The notes under the pieces: generated by a model | Told to the model about the DNA's origin: nothing | Database searches by the model: none | What the model saw: only the letters and a program-made list of their open reading frames with translations | In this document: piece by piece, positions 8,922 to 17,499 of the stretch | How the letters are laid out: each line of letters begins with the position of its first letter | How positions within the stretch are numbered: the first letter of the stretch is position 1 | DNA from: Kitasatospora acidiphila | GTDB lineage: Bacteria > Actinomycetota > Actinomycetes > Streptomycetales > Streptomycetaceae | DNA length: 64,000 bases | Direction: 5' to 3' | Assembly: GCF_006636205.1 (NCBI RefSeq) | Contig: NZ_VIGB01000003.1 | Span: forward strand, 1,860,001-1,924,000 | Translations under genes and position numbers: made by a program

Positions 8922-9015
8922 ATGATCCTTGGGTCCGGTCCTCCGGTCCGGACCTCGGGTGTGACGCGGCAGCCTCGCCGCGCCCATCCGGTCATGTCGG
9001 CGACGAGGAGCAGCG

Positions 9016-9482
9016 GTGCCCAGCCCCAGCAGCACACCCCGGCGGTTCGCCGCCCGGTTGCTGCTGCTCACCACCCTGCTGCTCGGGCTCTTCCTGATGC
9101 ACGGCGCACCCATGACGGCCGGCACCGGCTGCCACTCGGACGCGCCGGCCCCGGCGCGGCACGTGATGGCGATGACCCCGACCGCGCAGCAGGCCTCCCA
9201 CCAGGCCGGCCCAGCCGCCTACCAGGTCACCCCGCCCATGCACCAGCCCACCCCGCCGCACAGCAGTCCCCCGGAATGGCGCACAGCACCGTCAACTGCC
9301 TTGCGCTGCCCGCCCGCAACGGCAGCCCGCTGCCGCTCCCGCTGCTCAGCCTGCTCCCCGCCCTGCCGATCGCGCTGCCCCTGGGCCCGGGCAGCGCGGC
9401 GCGGCGCCGGCTGCCGGCCCGCCGCGGGCCACCGCGCGGCGGGCGCGAGCTGCTGCTCCAGGTCTGCGTCGCGCGGAACTGA
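9016..9482 (+). pseudogene. Small secreted DUF6153-like protein, frameshifted
   Basis: About 155 residues if one base is restored. The N-terminus is a signal or anchor segment (RRFAARLLLLTTLLLGLFLMHGAP), followed by a Cys/His/Met-containing region (GCHSD, HVMAMT, PPMHQP). The C-terminal half continues in another frame from GMAHSTVNCLALP to RGGRELLLQVCVARN, a tail reminiscent of DUF6153 proteins. The break is the C5 run 9268-9272, where one missing C explains the shift. It sits between a CsoR-like palindrome and a His/Met-rich lipoprotein gene, which suggests extracytoplasmic copper handling. Family naming is from memory. Confidence 0.55.
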
Positions 9483-9557
9483 GCCGACCCCTCCGGGCCT
9501 CACCAGGAGCGCCCGGCACGGTGTCCTGCTCGGCTTCCGTTCCGAAAGACCTGACCC

Positions 9558-10457
9558 ATGAACCTTCGCCGTACCCTCACGCTGTCCGCCGCCGCCACCG
9601 CACTCGCCCTCACCCTCACGGCCTGCGGCTCCTCCGGCCACGCCATGCCGATGAACTCCACTCCCAGCGCGCCTGGTTCGAGCCTGCCCGGTTCAAGCAT
9701 GCCGGGGATGGACATGTCCGGCCCGGACACCGACGGCCTCTCCGACACCCTGGACGGCTACCACCTGACCGGCCTGCCCGGCACCCTCCCGGCCGGCCAG
9801 GACAGCGCCGTCACCTTCCGGATCACCGGCCCGGACGGCAAGCCGGTCACCGCGTTCGCCACCGAGCAGACCAAGCAGCTGCACTTCTACGCGATCCGCG
9901 GCGACCTGACCGGCTTCCAGCACCTGCACCCCTCCCTGGCCCCCGACGGCACCTGGACGGCGCCGGTCAGCGCACTGCAGTCCGGCAGTTGGCGGTTCTT
10001 CACCACCTTCACCCCGAGCAGCGGCCCGGGTGCGGGCAAGGGCTATGTGCTGAGCGGCACGGCCACCGTCGGCGGGCAGCAGCAGACCGTCCCGCTGCCC
10101 GCGCCGACGGCCAGCGTGACCACCCCGGACGGCTACCAGGTGACCGCCGGCACGCCCGGCGGCCACCTGATGGCGGGGATGGAACACCAGTTGACCGTCA
10201 CCATCAGCAAGGACGGCAAACCGGTCACCGACCTGCAGCCCTACCTGGAGACCTACGCCCATCTGACCGCCTTCCACGCGGGCGACCAGGCGTTCGCCCA
10301 CCTGCACCCGCAGACCGCGGTCAACGGCGACCACGGCGGACCCGAGCTGACCTTCCACGCCGAGCTGCCCAAGCCCGGTGACTGGCGGCTCTTCCTGCAG
10401 TTCCAGACCGGCGGCCGGCTGCACACCGCCGCGCTCACCATGACCGCCGAAGGCTGA
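9558..10457 (+). CDS. His/Met-rich secreted lipoprotein, probably copper-related
   Basis: A 299-residue lipoprotein. The signal ends in the lipobox LTLTACGS, so the mature protein begins at Cys 23. Next comes a flexible segment rich in Met and His (GHAMPMNS, SMPGMDMSG), then two similar beta-domains, each with an H-L-H motif (FQHLHPSLAPDG and FAHLHPQTAVNGDHGG). The repeated HLHP and Met-rich tract look like copper-binding features. The protein lies 75 bp after the small secreted gene and shares the upstream CsoR-like palindrome. The role as a periplasm-like copper buffer is inferred. Confidence 0.7.
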   Translation: MNLRRTLTLSAAATALALTLTACGSSGHAMPMNSTPSAPGSSLPGSSMPGMDMSGPDTDGLSDTLDGYHLTGLPGTLPAGQDSAVTFRITGPDGKPVTAFATEQTKQLHFYAIRGDLTGFQHLHPSLAPDGTWTAPVSALQSGSWRFFTTFTPSSGPGAGKGYVLSGTATVGGQQQTVPLPAPTASVTTPDGYQVTAGTPGGHLMAGMEHQLTVTISKDGKPVTDLQPYLETYAHLTAFHAGDQAFAHLHPQTAVNGDHGGPELTFHAELPKPGDWRLFLQFQTGGRLHTAALTMTAEG

Positions 10458-10498
10458 GCTCCCGTGCGATGACGGACCGTCGGGCTACCCTCCCGACC

Positions 10499-11665
10499 AT
10501 GGCCACCCACCTCACCGACGACCAGCGCCGCATCCGACTGGCGCACCGCCACCTGCTGCACCCGGCCGCCCGCGCCACCCGGGTGGAGCAGGTGGCGGAC
10601 GCGCTGGTCGGGCTGCACGCCACCGATGCCGCCACCGTCTTCCTCTCCGCCAACGCCCGGCTGGCCGAGCCGTCGGCGGCCGAGGTGGAGCGGGCGCTGT
10701 ACCAGGACGTCGCCCTGGTGAAGCTGCTCTCGATGCGGCGCACCATCTTCGCCGTCACCGCCGAGCTGGCCCCGCAGGTGAGCGCGGCGGCGGCCCGGGC
10801 GATCGCGGTCAAGGAGCGGGCCACCCTGCTCAAGCACCTGGCCACGGGCGCCGAGGGCTGGGACGAGCGGCGGTTGGCGGAGACCGAGCGGGAGGTACTG
10901 GCGGCGCTGGCCGAGCGCGGGGAGGCGACCACCGCCGAGCTGTCCGTGGATGTGCCCGCACTGAAGGAGACCATCCTGATGTCGCCGGGCAAGCCCTACG
11001 AGGCGCGCCAGAGCGTGGGCAGCCGGCTGCTGCGGCTGCTCGCCTCGGACGGGCACATGAGGCGCTGCAAGCCGCGCGGTTCCTGGTTGAGCAGCAGCTA
11101 TCCGTGGGCGCTGGTGCCGCCGTGGCCGGACGTGCCGGTGCGGGAGGCGAAGGCGGCGGTGATCGGCCGCTGGCTGGCGGGCTACGGCCCGGGCACCCTG
11201 GCCGACCTCAAGTGGTGGACGGGCTGGACGCTGGGCGAGGTGCGCACCGCGGTGGCCGATCTGGGGGCCGTCGAGGTGGCGTTGGACGGCGGTGCGACCG
11301 GCCTGGTGCTGCCCGGTGACGAGGCCGAGCTGCCGCCGGTCGAGCCGTGGGCGGCGCTGCTGCCCGCGCTGGATCCGACGGTGCTGGGCTGGCGCGAGCG
11401 CGACTGGTACCTGAGCCCGGAGCTGGTGCCCGCGCTGTTCGACCGGAGCGGCAACAACGGCCCCACCGTCTGGTGGAACGGCCGGGTGGTGGGCGGCTGG
11501 GCGCAGCGCGCGGGTGGCGAGCTGGTCTGGCGGCTGCTCACCGACATCGGCGCCGAGGGGGAGGCCGCCGTGGCCGCCGAGGCGGAGCGACTGGCCGGCT
11601 GGCTGGGCACCGTCCGGGTCACTCCGCGCTTCCGCACGCCGCTGGAGCGCGAACTGACGAGCTGA
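10499..11665 (+). CDS. Winged-helix DNA-binding protein of the AlkZ/HTH_42 family
   Basis: A 388-residue protein of the winged-helix family PF06224, which includes the AlkZ DNA glycosylase that unhooks azinomycin crosslinks. Visible family features are VADALVGLHATDAATVFLSA near the N-terminus, the central LADLKWWTGWTLGEVR, and the C-terminal SGNNGPTVWWNGRVVGGWAQ. ATG 10499 is chosen; the frame is open to 10469. Members occur as general repair proteins and as self-resistance factors in clusters for DNA-damaging natural products. No such cluster is seen here, so a housekeeping repair role is more likely. Activity is not proven by sequence. Confidence 0.8.
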   Translation: MATHLTDDQRRIRLAHRHLLHPAARATRVEQVADALVGLHATDAATVFLSANARLAEPSAAEVERALYQDVALVKLLSMRRTIFAVTAELAPQVSAAAARAIAVKERATLLKHLATGAEGWDERRLAETEREVLAALAERGEATTAELSVDVPALKETILMSPGKPYEARQSVGSRLLRLLASDGHMRRCKPRGSWLSSSYPWALVPPWPDVPVREAKAAVIGRWLAGYGPGTLADLKWWTGWTLGEVRTAVADLGAVEVALDGGATGLVLPGDEAELPPVEPWAALLPALDPTVLGWRERDWYLSPELVPALFDRSGNNGPTVWWNGRVVGGWAQRAGGELVWRLLTDIGAEGEAAVAAEAERLAGWLGTVRVTPRFRTPLERELTS

Positions 11666-11852
11666 CGAGCTGACCGCCCGACGAGATGACGAGCCAGCCA
11701 CCTGACGAGCCAACGAGCCGGCAATCTCACCTAATCAACGTATTCCAACACAAGAATCGACTCTGGCGCGGTTATTGACGCCAGTACAGAACATGAGCAA
11801 CCTACTTCCAACAGAATGGCTCAGCTGACCCTCCATCCCCCTGGGAGTGTTC

Positions 11853-13457
11853 ATGCAGATCCGCCGACTGACCCGCGCCCTGCTCGGCAAGGCCGCGGTA
11901 CTCGCCCTGCTGCTGCCGGGCGTACCGGCCGTCATGCTCACCGCCACCGCTCCCCCGGCCGCGGCGCTGGACAACGGCCTGGCCGCCACCCCGCAGATGG
12001 GGTTCAACGATTGGAACGCGTTCGGCTGCAACGTCTCCGAGGCACTGATCAAGTCGACCGCCGACGCGATGCACAGCAACGGCATGCAGGCCGCCGGCTA
12101 CGACTACGTCAACATCGACGACTGCTGGATGACCTCGACCCGCGACGCCAACGGCAACCTGGTGCCGGACCCGGCCAAGTTCCCGGACGGCATCACCGGC
12201 ACGGCCGCCTATGTGCACGGCCTGGGCCTGAAGCTGGGCATCTACGAGGACGGCGGCACCGCCACCTGCGCGGGCTATCCGGGCAGCCTCGGCCATGAGC
12301 GCCAGGACGCCGCCTCGTTCGCCTCCTGGGGTGTCGACTACCTGAAGTACGACAACTGCAACAACACCGGGGTCAGCGCGACCACCCGCTACACCACGAT
12401 GCGGGACGCGCTGGCGGCGACCGGCCGGCCGATCCTGTTCAGCCTCTGCAACTGGGGCCAGGAGTCGGTCTGGACCTGGGGTGCGCCGGTCGGCGACTCC
12501 TGGCGCACCACGGGCGACATCAGCGCCGGTTACGGCAGCATGCTCGCCAACTTCCATGCCAATGTGGGCCTGGGCGCCTTCGCCGGGCCGGGGCACTGGA
12601 ACGACCCGGACATGCTGGAGGTCGGCAACGGCATGTCGACCACCGAGGACCGCACCGAGTTCAGCCTGTGGGCCGAGATGGCCGCGCCGCTGATCTCCGG
12701 CACCACCATCACCACCGCCTCCGCCGACACCCTTGGCATCCTGACGAACCGCGGTGTGATCGCCGTGGACCAGGATCCGCTCGGCAAGCAGGGCCAACTG
12801 ATCGCGAACAACGGCGGGTTGGACGTGCTGGCCAAGCCGCTGGCCAACGGTGACATCGCGGTGGCGCTGTTCAACGAGAACTCCGCGGCGGCCACCATCA
12901 GCACCTCGGCGGCGGCCATCGGCAAGACCGGCGCGGCGGGTTACACCCTCACCGATCTGTGGAGCGGCGCCACCGGCCGCACCACGGGCGCGATCAGCGC
13001 CACCGTGCCCGGCCACGGCACGGTGATGTACCGGGTGGCGGGCGGCAGTTCGGGGCCGATCCCGTCGGGCGTGGTCTCCGCGACCGGTGCCGGCAAGTGC
13101 CTGGACGTCCCCTGGGGCTGGACCACCCCCGGCACCCAGCCGGAGATCTGGGACTGCAACGGCGGCGGCAACCAGGTGTGGACCCAGACCCCGAGCGGCC
13201 AACTGACCGTCTACGGCGCTGGCAGCACCATGTGCCTGGACGCCTACAACAACCAGACCACGCCCGGCACCAAAGTGGAGATCTGGAACTGCAACGGGCA
13301 GACCAACCAGCAGTGGCGTCTCAACTCGAACGGCACGATCACCGGCGTGCAGTCGGGCCTCTGTCTGGACGTCACGGGCGGCAGCACGGTGAACGGTGCA
13401 CTGGCCGAGCTGTGGACGTGCAACGGCGGCAGCAACCAGCAGTGGAAGCTGAGTTGA
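11853..13457 (+). CDS. Secreted GH27 alpha-galactosidase with ricin-type CBM13
   Basis: A 534-residue exported glycoside hydrolase that releases alpha-galactosyl (or related) residues from oligo- and polysaccharides. A signal peptide (RRLTRALLGKAAVLALLLPG, cleavage near AAALDNG) leads into a family 27 barrel. Motifs are TPQMGFNDWNAF, YVNIDDCW, the nucleophile in YLKYDNC and the acid/base in SWRTTGD. After a Greek-key domain, the C-terminal 130 residues form a ricin B lectin domain with three subdomains ending NQVW, NQQW and NQQW. ATG 11853 is chosen over GTG 11847, with GGGAG upstream. A strong hairpin follows the stop codon. Confidence 0.92.
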   Translation: MQIRRLTRALLGKAAVLALLLPGVPAVMLTATAPPAAALDNGLAATPQMGFNDWNAFGCNVSEALIKSTADAMHSNGMQAAGYDYVNIDDCWMTSTRDANGNLVPDPAKFPDGITGTAAYVHGLGLKLGIYEDGGTATCAGYPGSLGHERQDAASFASWGVDYLKYDNCNNTGVSATTRYTTMRDALAATGRPILFSLCNWGQESVWTWGAPVGDSWRTTGDISAGYGSMLANFHANVGLGAFAGPGHWNDPDMLEVGNGMSTTEDRTEFSLWAEMAAPLISGTTITTASADTLGILTNRGVIAVDQDPLGKQGQLIANNGGLDVLAKPLANGDIAVALFNENSAAATISTSAAAIGKTGAAGYTLTDLWSGATGRTTGAISATVPGHGTVMYRVAGGSSGPIPSGVVSATGAGKCLDVPWGWTTPGTQPEIWDCNGGGNQVWTQTPSGQLTVYGAGSTMCLDAYNNQTTPGTKVEIWNCNGQTNQQWRLNSNGTITGVQSGLCLDVTGGSTVNGALAELWTCNGGSNQQWKLS

Positions 13458-13479
13458 GCTTGCTGCTGTGAACACGGCG

Positions 13480-13522
13480 GTGGGGCCGGTGACTTGGGGA
13501 GCTCCCAGGCCACCGGCCCCAC
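13480..13522 (+). terminator. Terminator hairpin after the alpha-galactosidase
   Basis: GTGGGGCCGGTG at 13480-13491 pairs perfectly with CACCGGCCCCAC at 13511-13522, with a second small palindrome in the loop. It could act in both directions, also for the tRNA-Cys gene. Confidence 0.8.
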
Positions 13523-13532
13523 TGTCATCGCG

Positions 13533-13603
13533 AGGTGGAGACAGGATTCGAACCTATGTGCACGGCTCTGCAGGCCGCTGCCTCGCCTCTCGGCCACTCC
13601 ACC
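13533..13603 (-). tRNA. tRNA-Cys (anticodon GCA)
   Basis: On the minus strand the acceptor arm GGTGGAG pairs with CTCCACC and the discriminator is U, as in bacterial tRNA-Cys. The T-loop region reads GGTTCGAATCC and the anticodon loop contains CTGCAGA with anticodon GCA. Length is 71 nt; CCA is not encoded. Confidence 0.93.
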
Positions 13604-13689
13604 ACTGACGCGCTGCTGTGGACGATCATGCCGATCGCAGCGGGCGCGCGCCAAGCAGCACGCCACGAGTTCACCCGCATGGCGGCAGC

Positions 13690-14601
13690 TCAGTTTGGCG
13701 GCAGCTCGGTCCTTGCGCCGGCGCCACGCAGGGCGGCCCGGGCGCGGGTCAGCAGGGCCCGGCCGGCCGGGCTGCCCGGTCGACCGGCCCGCCAGGCCAG
13801 CACCAATCGGCCGCGCAGCGCGGGCGGGTCGATGGTGATGCTGTGCAGCCGGTCGGCACAGGCGGCCGCATAGCCGCCCGGCAGGATGGCGGCGCCGAGC
13901 CCCCGGGCGGCTAACTGGGCGAGCATCACCGGGTCGCTGGCCTCGAAGGCGATCCGCGGCGCGAACCCGGCCGTGGCGCAGCCCTCCATCAGCCGGGTCC
14001 GCAGGCCGGTGCCGTTCGGCAGGCTGATCAGCGGCACATCGCGCAGCGCGGTGAGCGGCAGCACGGTGTGCCGGGCGAGTTCGTGCCCGTGGCTGACGGC
14101 CGCGACCAGTGGCTGGTCGTCGATCACCTGGAGCGCCAGCCCCTCCGGTGCGTCCGGTCCGACGCTGACGATCGCCAGGTCGAGGGAGCCCGAATGCAGC
14201 CCGTCCAGCAGGTCGGCGGAGTCGCCCTCCCGCAGCGTGATCTCGACCGCCGGGTGGTCCTGGTTGAACCCGGCCAGCAGGCCAGGCAGGTCGACATTGT
14301 GCGAGGTCACCATGCCGATCGCGACCCGGCCGCGGAGCAGGCCGGTCAGCTCGTCGACCGCCTGGCGGGCCCCGGCCACCGCGGCCAGCGCCGCTCGCGC
14401 GTACGGCAGGACGGCTTCCCCCACCTCGGTGAGCTGCACCGCCCGCCCCGAGCGGTCGAACAGCTCCTGCCCCAACTCCCGTTCCAGTCGCCGGATCTGC
14501 GCGCTCACCCCAGGCTGGGCGACATGCACCTGCTCCGCCGCCCTGGTGAAGTTCCGCTCCTCGGCCACGGCCACGAAGTACTGAAGCTGTCGCAGTTCCA
14601 T
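13690..14601 (-). CDS. LysR family transcriptional regulator
   Basis: A 303-residue LysR-type regulator. The HTH is at the N-terminus (MELRQLQYFVAVAEERNFTR, then AAEQVHVAQPGVSAQIRRLE), followed by the effector-binding domain (IGMVTSHNVDLPGLLAGF, LISLPNGTGLRTRL, GLGAAILPGG). LysR proteins usually control an adjacent divergent gene, but here the upstream neighbour is a TetR gene in the same direction about 100 bp away. The target and ligand are unknown. Confidence 0.85.
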   Translation of the reverse strand: MELRQLQYFVAVAEERNFTRAAEQVHVAQPGVSAQIRRLERELGQELFDRSGRAVQLTEVGEAVLPYARAALAAVAGARQAVDELTGLLRGRVAIGMVTSHNVDLPGLLAGFNQDHPAVEITLREGDSADLLDGLHSGSLDLAIVSVGPDAPEGLALQVIDDQPLVAAVSHGHELARHTVLPLTALRDVPLISLPNGTGLRTRLMEGCATAGFAPRIAFEASDPVMLAQLAARGLGAAILPGGYAAACADRLHSITIDPPALRGRLVLAWRAGRPGSPAGRALLTRARAALRGAGARTELPPN

Positions 14602-14703
14602 ACCCGGGGAGTATAGGCAGCGGGCTGATCAGCACGGCCCGTTCTGGTGATCAACGGCCCGTTCCGAGGATCGGTCAGTCAACCCTCCGCAGCCCGGCGC
14701 CGA

Positions 14704-15285
14704 TCAGTCGGCCGGCCCGCGCACCGCGGTGTCGACCAGGGCGCGCAGCTGGGCGGGCGGCACGGTGCCGCCCGCCAGCAGCCGGTCGAAGACCAGCCCG
14801 TCGACGCAGGCCAGCAGGGTGTCGGTGCGCTCCTCGACGGTCGGCTCCGGTACGCCCTGGGCGCGCAGGAAGTCCTGCACCGCCTCCCTGGCGGCGTTCT
14901 GACGCGGCATCAGGATCTCGCGCAGCTCTGGCTGGTGGACACTCTCCACCGCGCAGGCGTAGCGGGCCAGCGAGCGCCGCCGGCCGGCGCCGGCCAACCG
15001 TAGCTCGGTGAACCGGACCAGCCCGTCGGCCAGTTCGGCCGCCGAGCGGGGCGGTGGCGCGGCCTCGCCGAGCGCCTGCAGCTCGGCCTGGTCAAGCGCG
15101 ACAAGCTGCCGCACCAGGGCGGTGAGCAGGTCCTTGCGGGTGCGCAGATAGGCCGAGGTGGTGCCGGCCGGCAGTCCGGCGGCGCGGTCCACGGCGCGGT
15201 GGGTCAGGCCGCGCATCCCGGCCTCGGCGAGGACGTCGATGGCGGCCTCGGCGAGGAGGGTGCGGCGTTCGGTGGTCACCCCCAT
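14704..15285 (-). CDS. TetR family transcriptional regulator
   Basis: A 193-residue TetR regulator. The HTH lies at about residues 10-50 (LLAEAAIDVLAEAGMRGLTHRAV, then RAAGLPAGTTSAYLRTRKDLL), with a helical ligand domain after it. It is divergent from an FAD monooxygenase gene, with two palindromes in between, so it very probably represses that gene and itself. ATG 15285 is the only sensible start. Confidence 0.88.
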   Translation of the reverse strand: MGVTTERRTLLAEAAIDVLAEAGMRGLTHRAVDRAAGLPAGTTSAYLRTRKDLLTALVRQLVALDQAELQALGEAAPPPRSAAELADGLVRFTELRLAGAGRRRSLARYACAVESVHQPELREILMPRQNAAREAVQDFLRAQGVPEPTVEERTDTLLACVDGLVFDRLLAGGTVPPAQLRALVDTAVRGPAD

Positions 15286-15286
15286 T

Positions 15287-15352
15287 TCTACACCTGTAGA
15301 GGGCGCGTTGTACGCTCCGTCCGGAACGCCCCTTCTACAGACGTAGAAGGGG
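15287..15352. promoter_or_regulatory. TetR operator palindromes
   Basis: Two inverted repeats share CTAC/GTAG half-sites: TCTACACCTGTAGA at 15287-15300, touching the tetR start, and CCCCTTCTAC-AGAC-GTAGAAGGGG at 15329-15352, with 10-bp perfect arms, 34 bp before the monooxygenase start. Confidence 0.75.
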
Positions 15353-15385
15353 CCGGATGTGGAAGACCGGCGAGAGGAGCTGGGC

Positions 15386-16546
15386 ATGGACAGCGGCACT
15401 GCGGTGGTGGTCGGCGGCGGCATCGGTGGGCTGTCCGCCGCGATCGGACTGCGCCGGGCGGGCTGGCAGGTGACGGTCGTCGAGCGTGCCGAGCAACTGG
15501 ACGACGCGGGCGCGGGCATCTCGCTCGCCGCCAACGGGATCCGCGCCCTGGAGGCGCTGGGCGTCGGCGCGGCGGTACGGGCGGCCTCCCGTGGCCAGTA
15601 CACCGGCGGCACCCGCACCCCCGACGGCCGCTGGCTGGCCCGGATGGACGGCGCGGCCCTGGAGCGCGCCCTCGGCACGCCGATCGTCGGCATCCCGCGC
15701 GCCACCCTGCACCGGATCCTGCGCGACGCCCTGCCCGAGCAGCAGCTGCTGATCGGCGAGGAGGTGACCGGGATCGACCGCTCCGACCCGGCCCGCCCCG
15801 CCGTGCGACTCGGCTCGACCACACTGACCGCCGACCTGGTGGTGGCCGCCGACGGGGTGCGCAGCCGGATCCGCACCCAGCTCTTCCCCGGCCACCCCGG
15901 CCCGCAGTACAGCGGCTCGACGGTGCTGCGCGCGATCACCGAGCAGCCGGTCGACGTGCGCACCGACTTCGAGCTGACCTGGGGCCACGGCGCCGAGTTC
16001 GGGCACATCCTCTTCCCCGACGGCCGGGCCGAGTGGCACGCGGTGCTCAACTCCCCGTCCGGGGTGCGCTATCCGGATCCGCTCGCGGTGCTGGCCGAGC
16101 GGTTCCGCGACTGGCACCAGCCGGTCCCCGCGCTGCTCGCCGCCACCCGCCCGCAGGACGTGCTGCACCACGACATCCATGAACTCAACCCCGGCCTGCC
16201 GAGTTTCACGGTCGACCGGATCGCGCTGCTCGGCGACGCCGCGCACGCCATGACCCCCAACCTGGGCCAAGGCGCCTGCCAGGCCCTGGAGGACGCGGCC
16301 ACCCTGACGGCGGCCGTGGCCAGCGCCCGCACCATCGAGGACGCGCTGCGGCGCTATGACACCGAACGGCGCCCGCGCAGCCAGGCGGTGGCCCGCGCCG
16401 CCCGCCAAGCCGGACGCCTCGGCGCCCAGTTGGAGCACCCGCTCGCCGTCCGGCTGCGCAACACCGCCCTGCGGCTCGCCCCCTCCGGCGCCACCCTGCG
16501 AGCGATCCTGCGCCACGCCGACTGGCAACCGCCACTGGCGGCCTGA
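15386..16546 (+). CDS. FAD-dependent monooxygenase
   Basis: A 386-residue flavoprotein hydroxylase of the PHBH/UbiH type. The N-terminal Rossmann motif is VVVGGGIGGLSAAIGLRRAG, the DG fingerprint is VVAADGVRSRIR, and the FAD ribityl-binding motif is ALLGDAAHAMTPNLGQGACQALEDA. These enzymes hydroxylate aromatic or polyketide-like compounds with NAD(P)H and O2, or inactivate drugs such as rifamycin or tetracycline. ATG 15386 follows GAGAGGAGC. The divergent TetR gene and the operator suggest induction by the substrate. No biosynthetic cluster surrounds it, so detoxification or catabolism is the likelier role. Confidence 0.88.
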   Translation: MDSGTAVVVGGGIGGLSAAIGLRRAGWQVTVVERAEQLDDAGAGISLAANGIRALEALGVGAAVRAASRGQYTGGTRTPDGRWLARMDGAALERALGTPIVGIPRATLHRILRDALPEQQLLIGEEVTGIDRSDPARPAVRLGSTTLTADLVVAADGVRSRIRTQLFPGHPGPQYSGSTVLRAITEQPVDVRTDFELTWGHGAEFGHILFPDGRAEWHAVLNSPSGVRYPDPLAVLAERFRDWHQPVPALLAATRPQDVLHHDIHELNPGLPSFTVDRIALLGDAAHAMTPNLGQGACQALEDAATLTAAVASARTIEDALRRYDTERRPRSQAVARAARQAGRLGAQLEHPLAVRLRNTALRLAPSGATLRAILRHADWQPPLAA

Positions 16547-16611
16547 CCAGCTCCTCGGCGGGATGTGTAGTGTCGGTCTCTCATGCGTATGGATGTTGAG
16601 GGGGCTTCATC

Positions 16612-17466
16612 ATGACGAACGGTCAGATTTCCGACACCGCGCGGCGCTGGCTGATCACCGGCGCCAACAGCGGCCTCGGCGCGGCGTTCGCCCGGGCTGC
16701 GCTGGCGGCGGGCGATGTGGTGATCGCGGGGGTGCGGCGGCCGGAGACCATGACGGGGCTGGCCGCCGAATTCCCCGGGCGGGTCTTCGCGGTGCGACTG
16801 GACGTCACCGACGCCGAGCAGTGCGAGCAGGCCGTGAAGCAGGCCGTCGCCGAGCACGGCCGGATCGATGTGCTGGTCAACAACGCGGGCTTCGCCATCA
16901 TCGGTGCCGTGGAGGAGACCAGCGAGGCCGAACTGCGGGGCGCCATGGAGGTGATGTTCTTCGGCGCGATGCGGCTGACCCGGCTGGTGCTGCCGCACCT
17001 GCGGGCGCAGCGCAGCGGCGCCATCGTGCAGGTCAGCAGCATGGGCGGGATGCTCTCGTTCCCCGGTGCCAGCGCCTACAGCGCGGCCAAGGGCGCCCTG
17101 GAGCTGGCCTCGGAGGCGCTGGCCGCCGAGGTGACGCCGCTCGGGATCCGGGTGCTGATCGTCGAACCGGGCGCGTTCCGCACCGAGTTCAACGGTCCTT
17201 CGCTGCAGAGCGCGACCGTGATCGAGGACTACCAGGACACCGTCGGGCCGGTGCGGGGCGTCATGACTCAGGTGCACGGCCAGCAGCCCGGCGACCCGGC
17301 GAAGGCCGCCGCCGCGCTGCTCACCGCCCTGGCGCTGCCCGAGCCGCCGCTGCGCCTGGTGCTCGGCGCGGACGCGGTGGCCGGGATCCGCGGCAAGCTG
17401 GCGGCCGTCGGTGCCGACCTGGACCGCACCGCCGAGCTCAGCTTCAGCACGGCCGTCACCGACTGA
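16612..17466 (+). CDS. SDR family oxidoreductase
   Basis: A 284-residue short-chain dehydrogenase. It has the cofactor motif TGANSGLGAAFARAAL, the NNAG motif (VLVNNAGFAIIG), the catalytic Ser in VSSMGGMLSFPG and YxxxK as YSAAK. The EPGAFRTEF region is typical of the subgroup that acts on small carbonyls. It is followed 33 bp later by an RraA-like gene in the same direction. The substrate is unknown. Confidence 0.88.
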   Translation: MTNGQISDTARRWLITGANSGLGAAFARAALAAGDVVIAGVRRPETMTGLAAEFPGRVFAVRLDVTDAEQCEQAVKQAVAEHGRIDVLVNNAGFAIIGAVEETSEAELRGAMEVMFFGAMRLTRLVLPHLRAQRSGAIVQVSSMGGMLSFPGASAYSAAKGALELASEALAAEVTPLGIRVLIVEPGAFRTEFNGPSLQSATVIEDYQDTVGPVRGVMTQVHGQQPGDPAKAAAALLTALALPEPPLRLVLGADAVAGIRGKLAAVGADLDRTAELSFSTAVTD

Positions 17467-17499
17467 CCGCTGCGGACGCAGCACGTGAAGGAGCATGTG

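Noticed and set aside
10253-11713. 486-codon minus-strand ORF opposite the AlkZ-like gene
   Set aside because: Composition is that of an antisense shadow of GC-rich coding; the plus strand encodes a clear family protein.
11802-13475. 557-codon minus-strand ORF opposite the alpha-galactosidase
   Set aside because: Antisense shadow of a gene with all GH27 and ricin motifs on the plus strand.
16550-16611. Possible riboswitch before the SDR gene
   Set aside because: Too short and no recognisable conserved fold.
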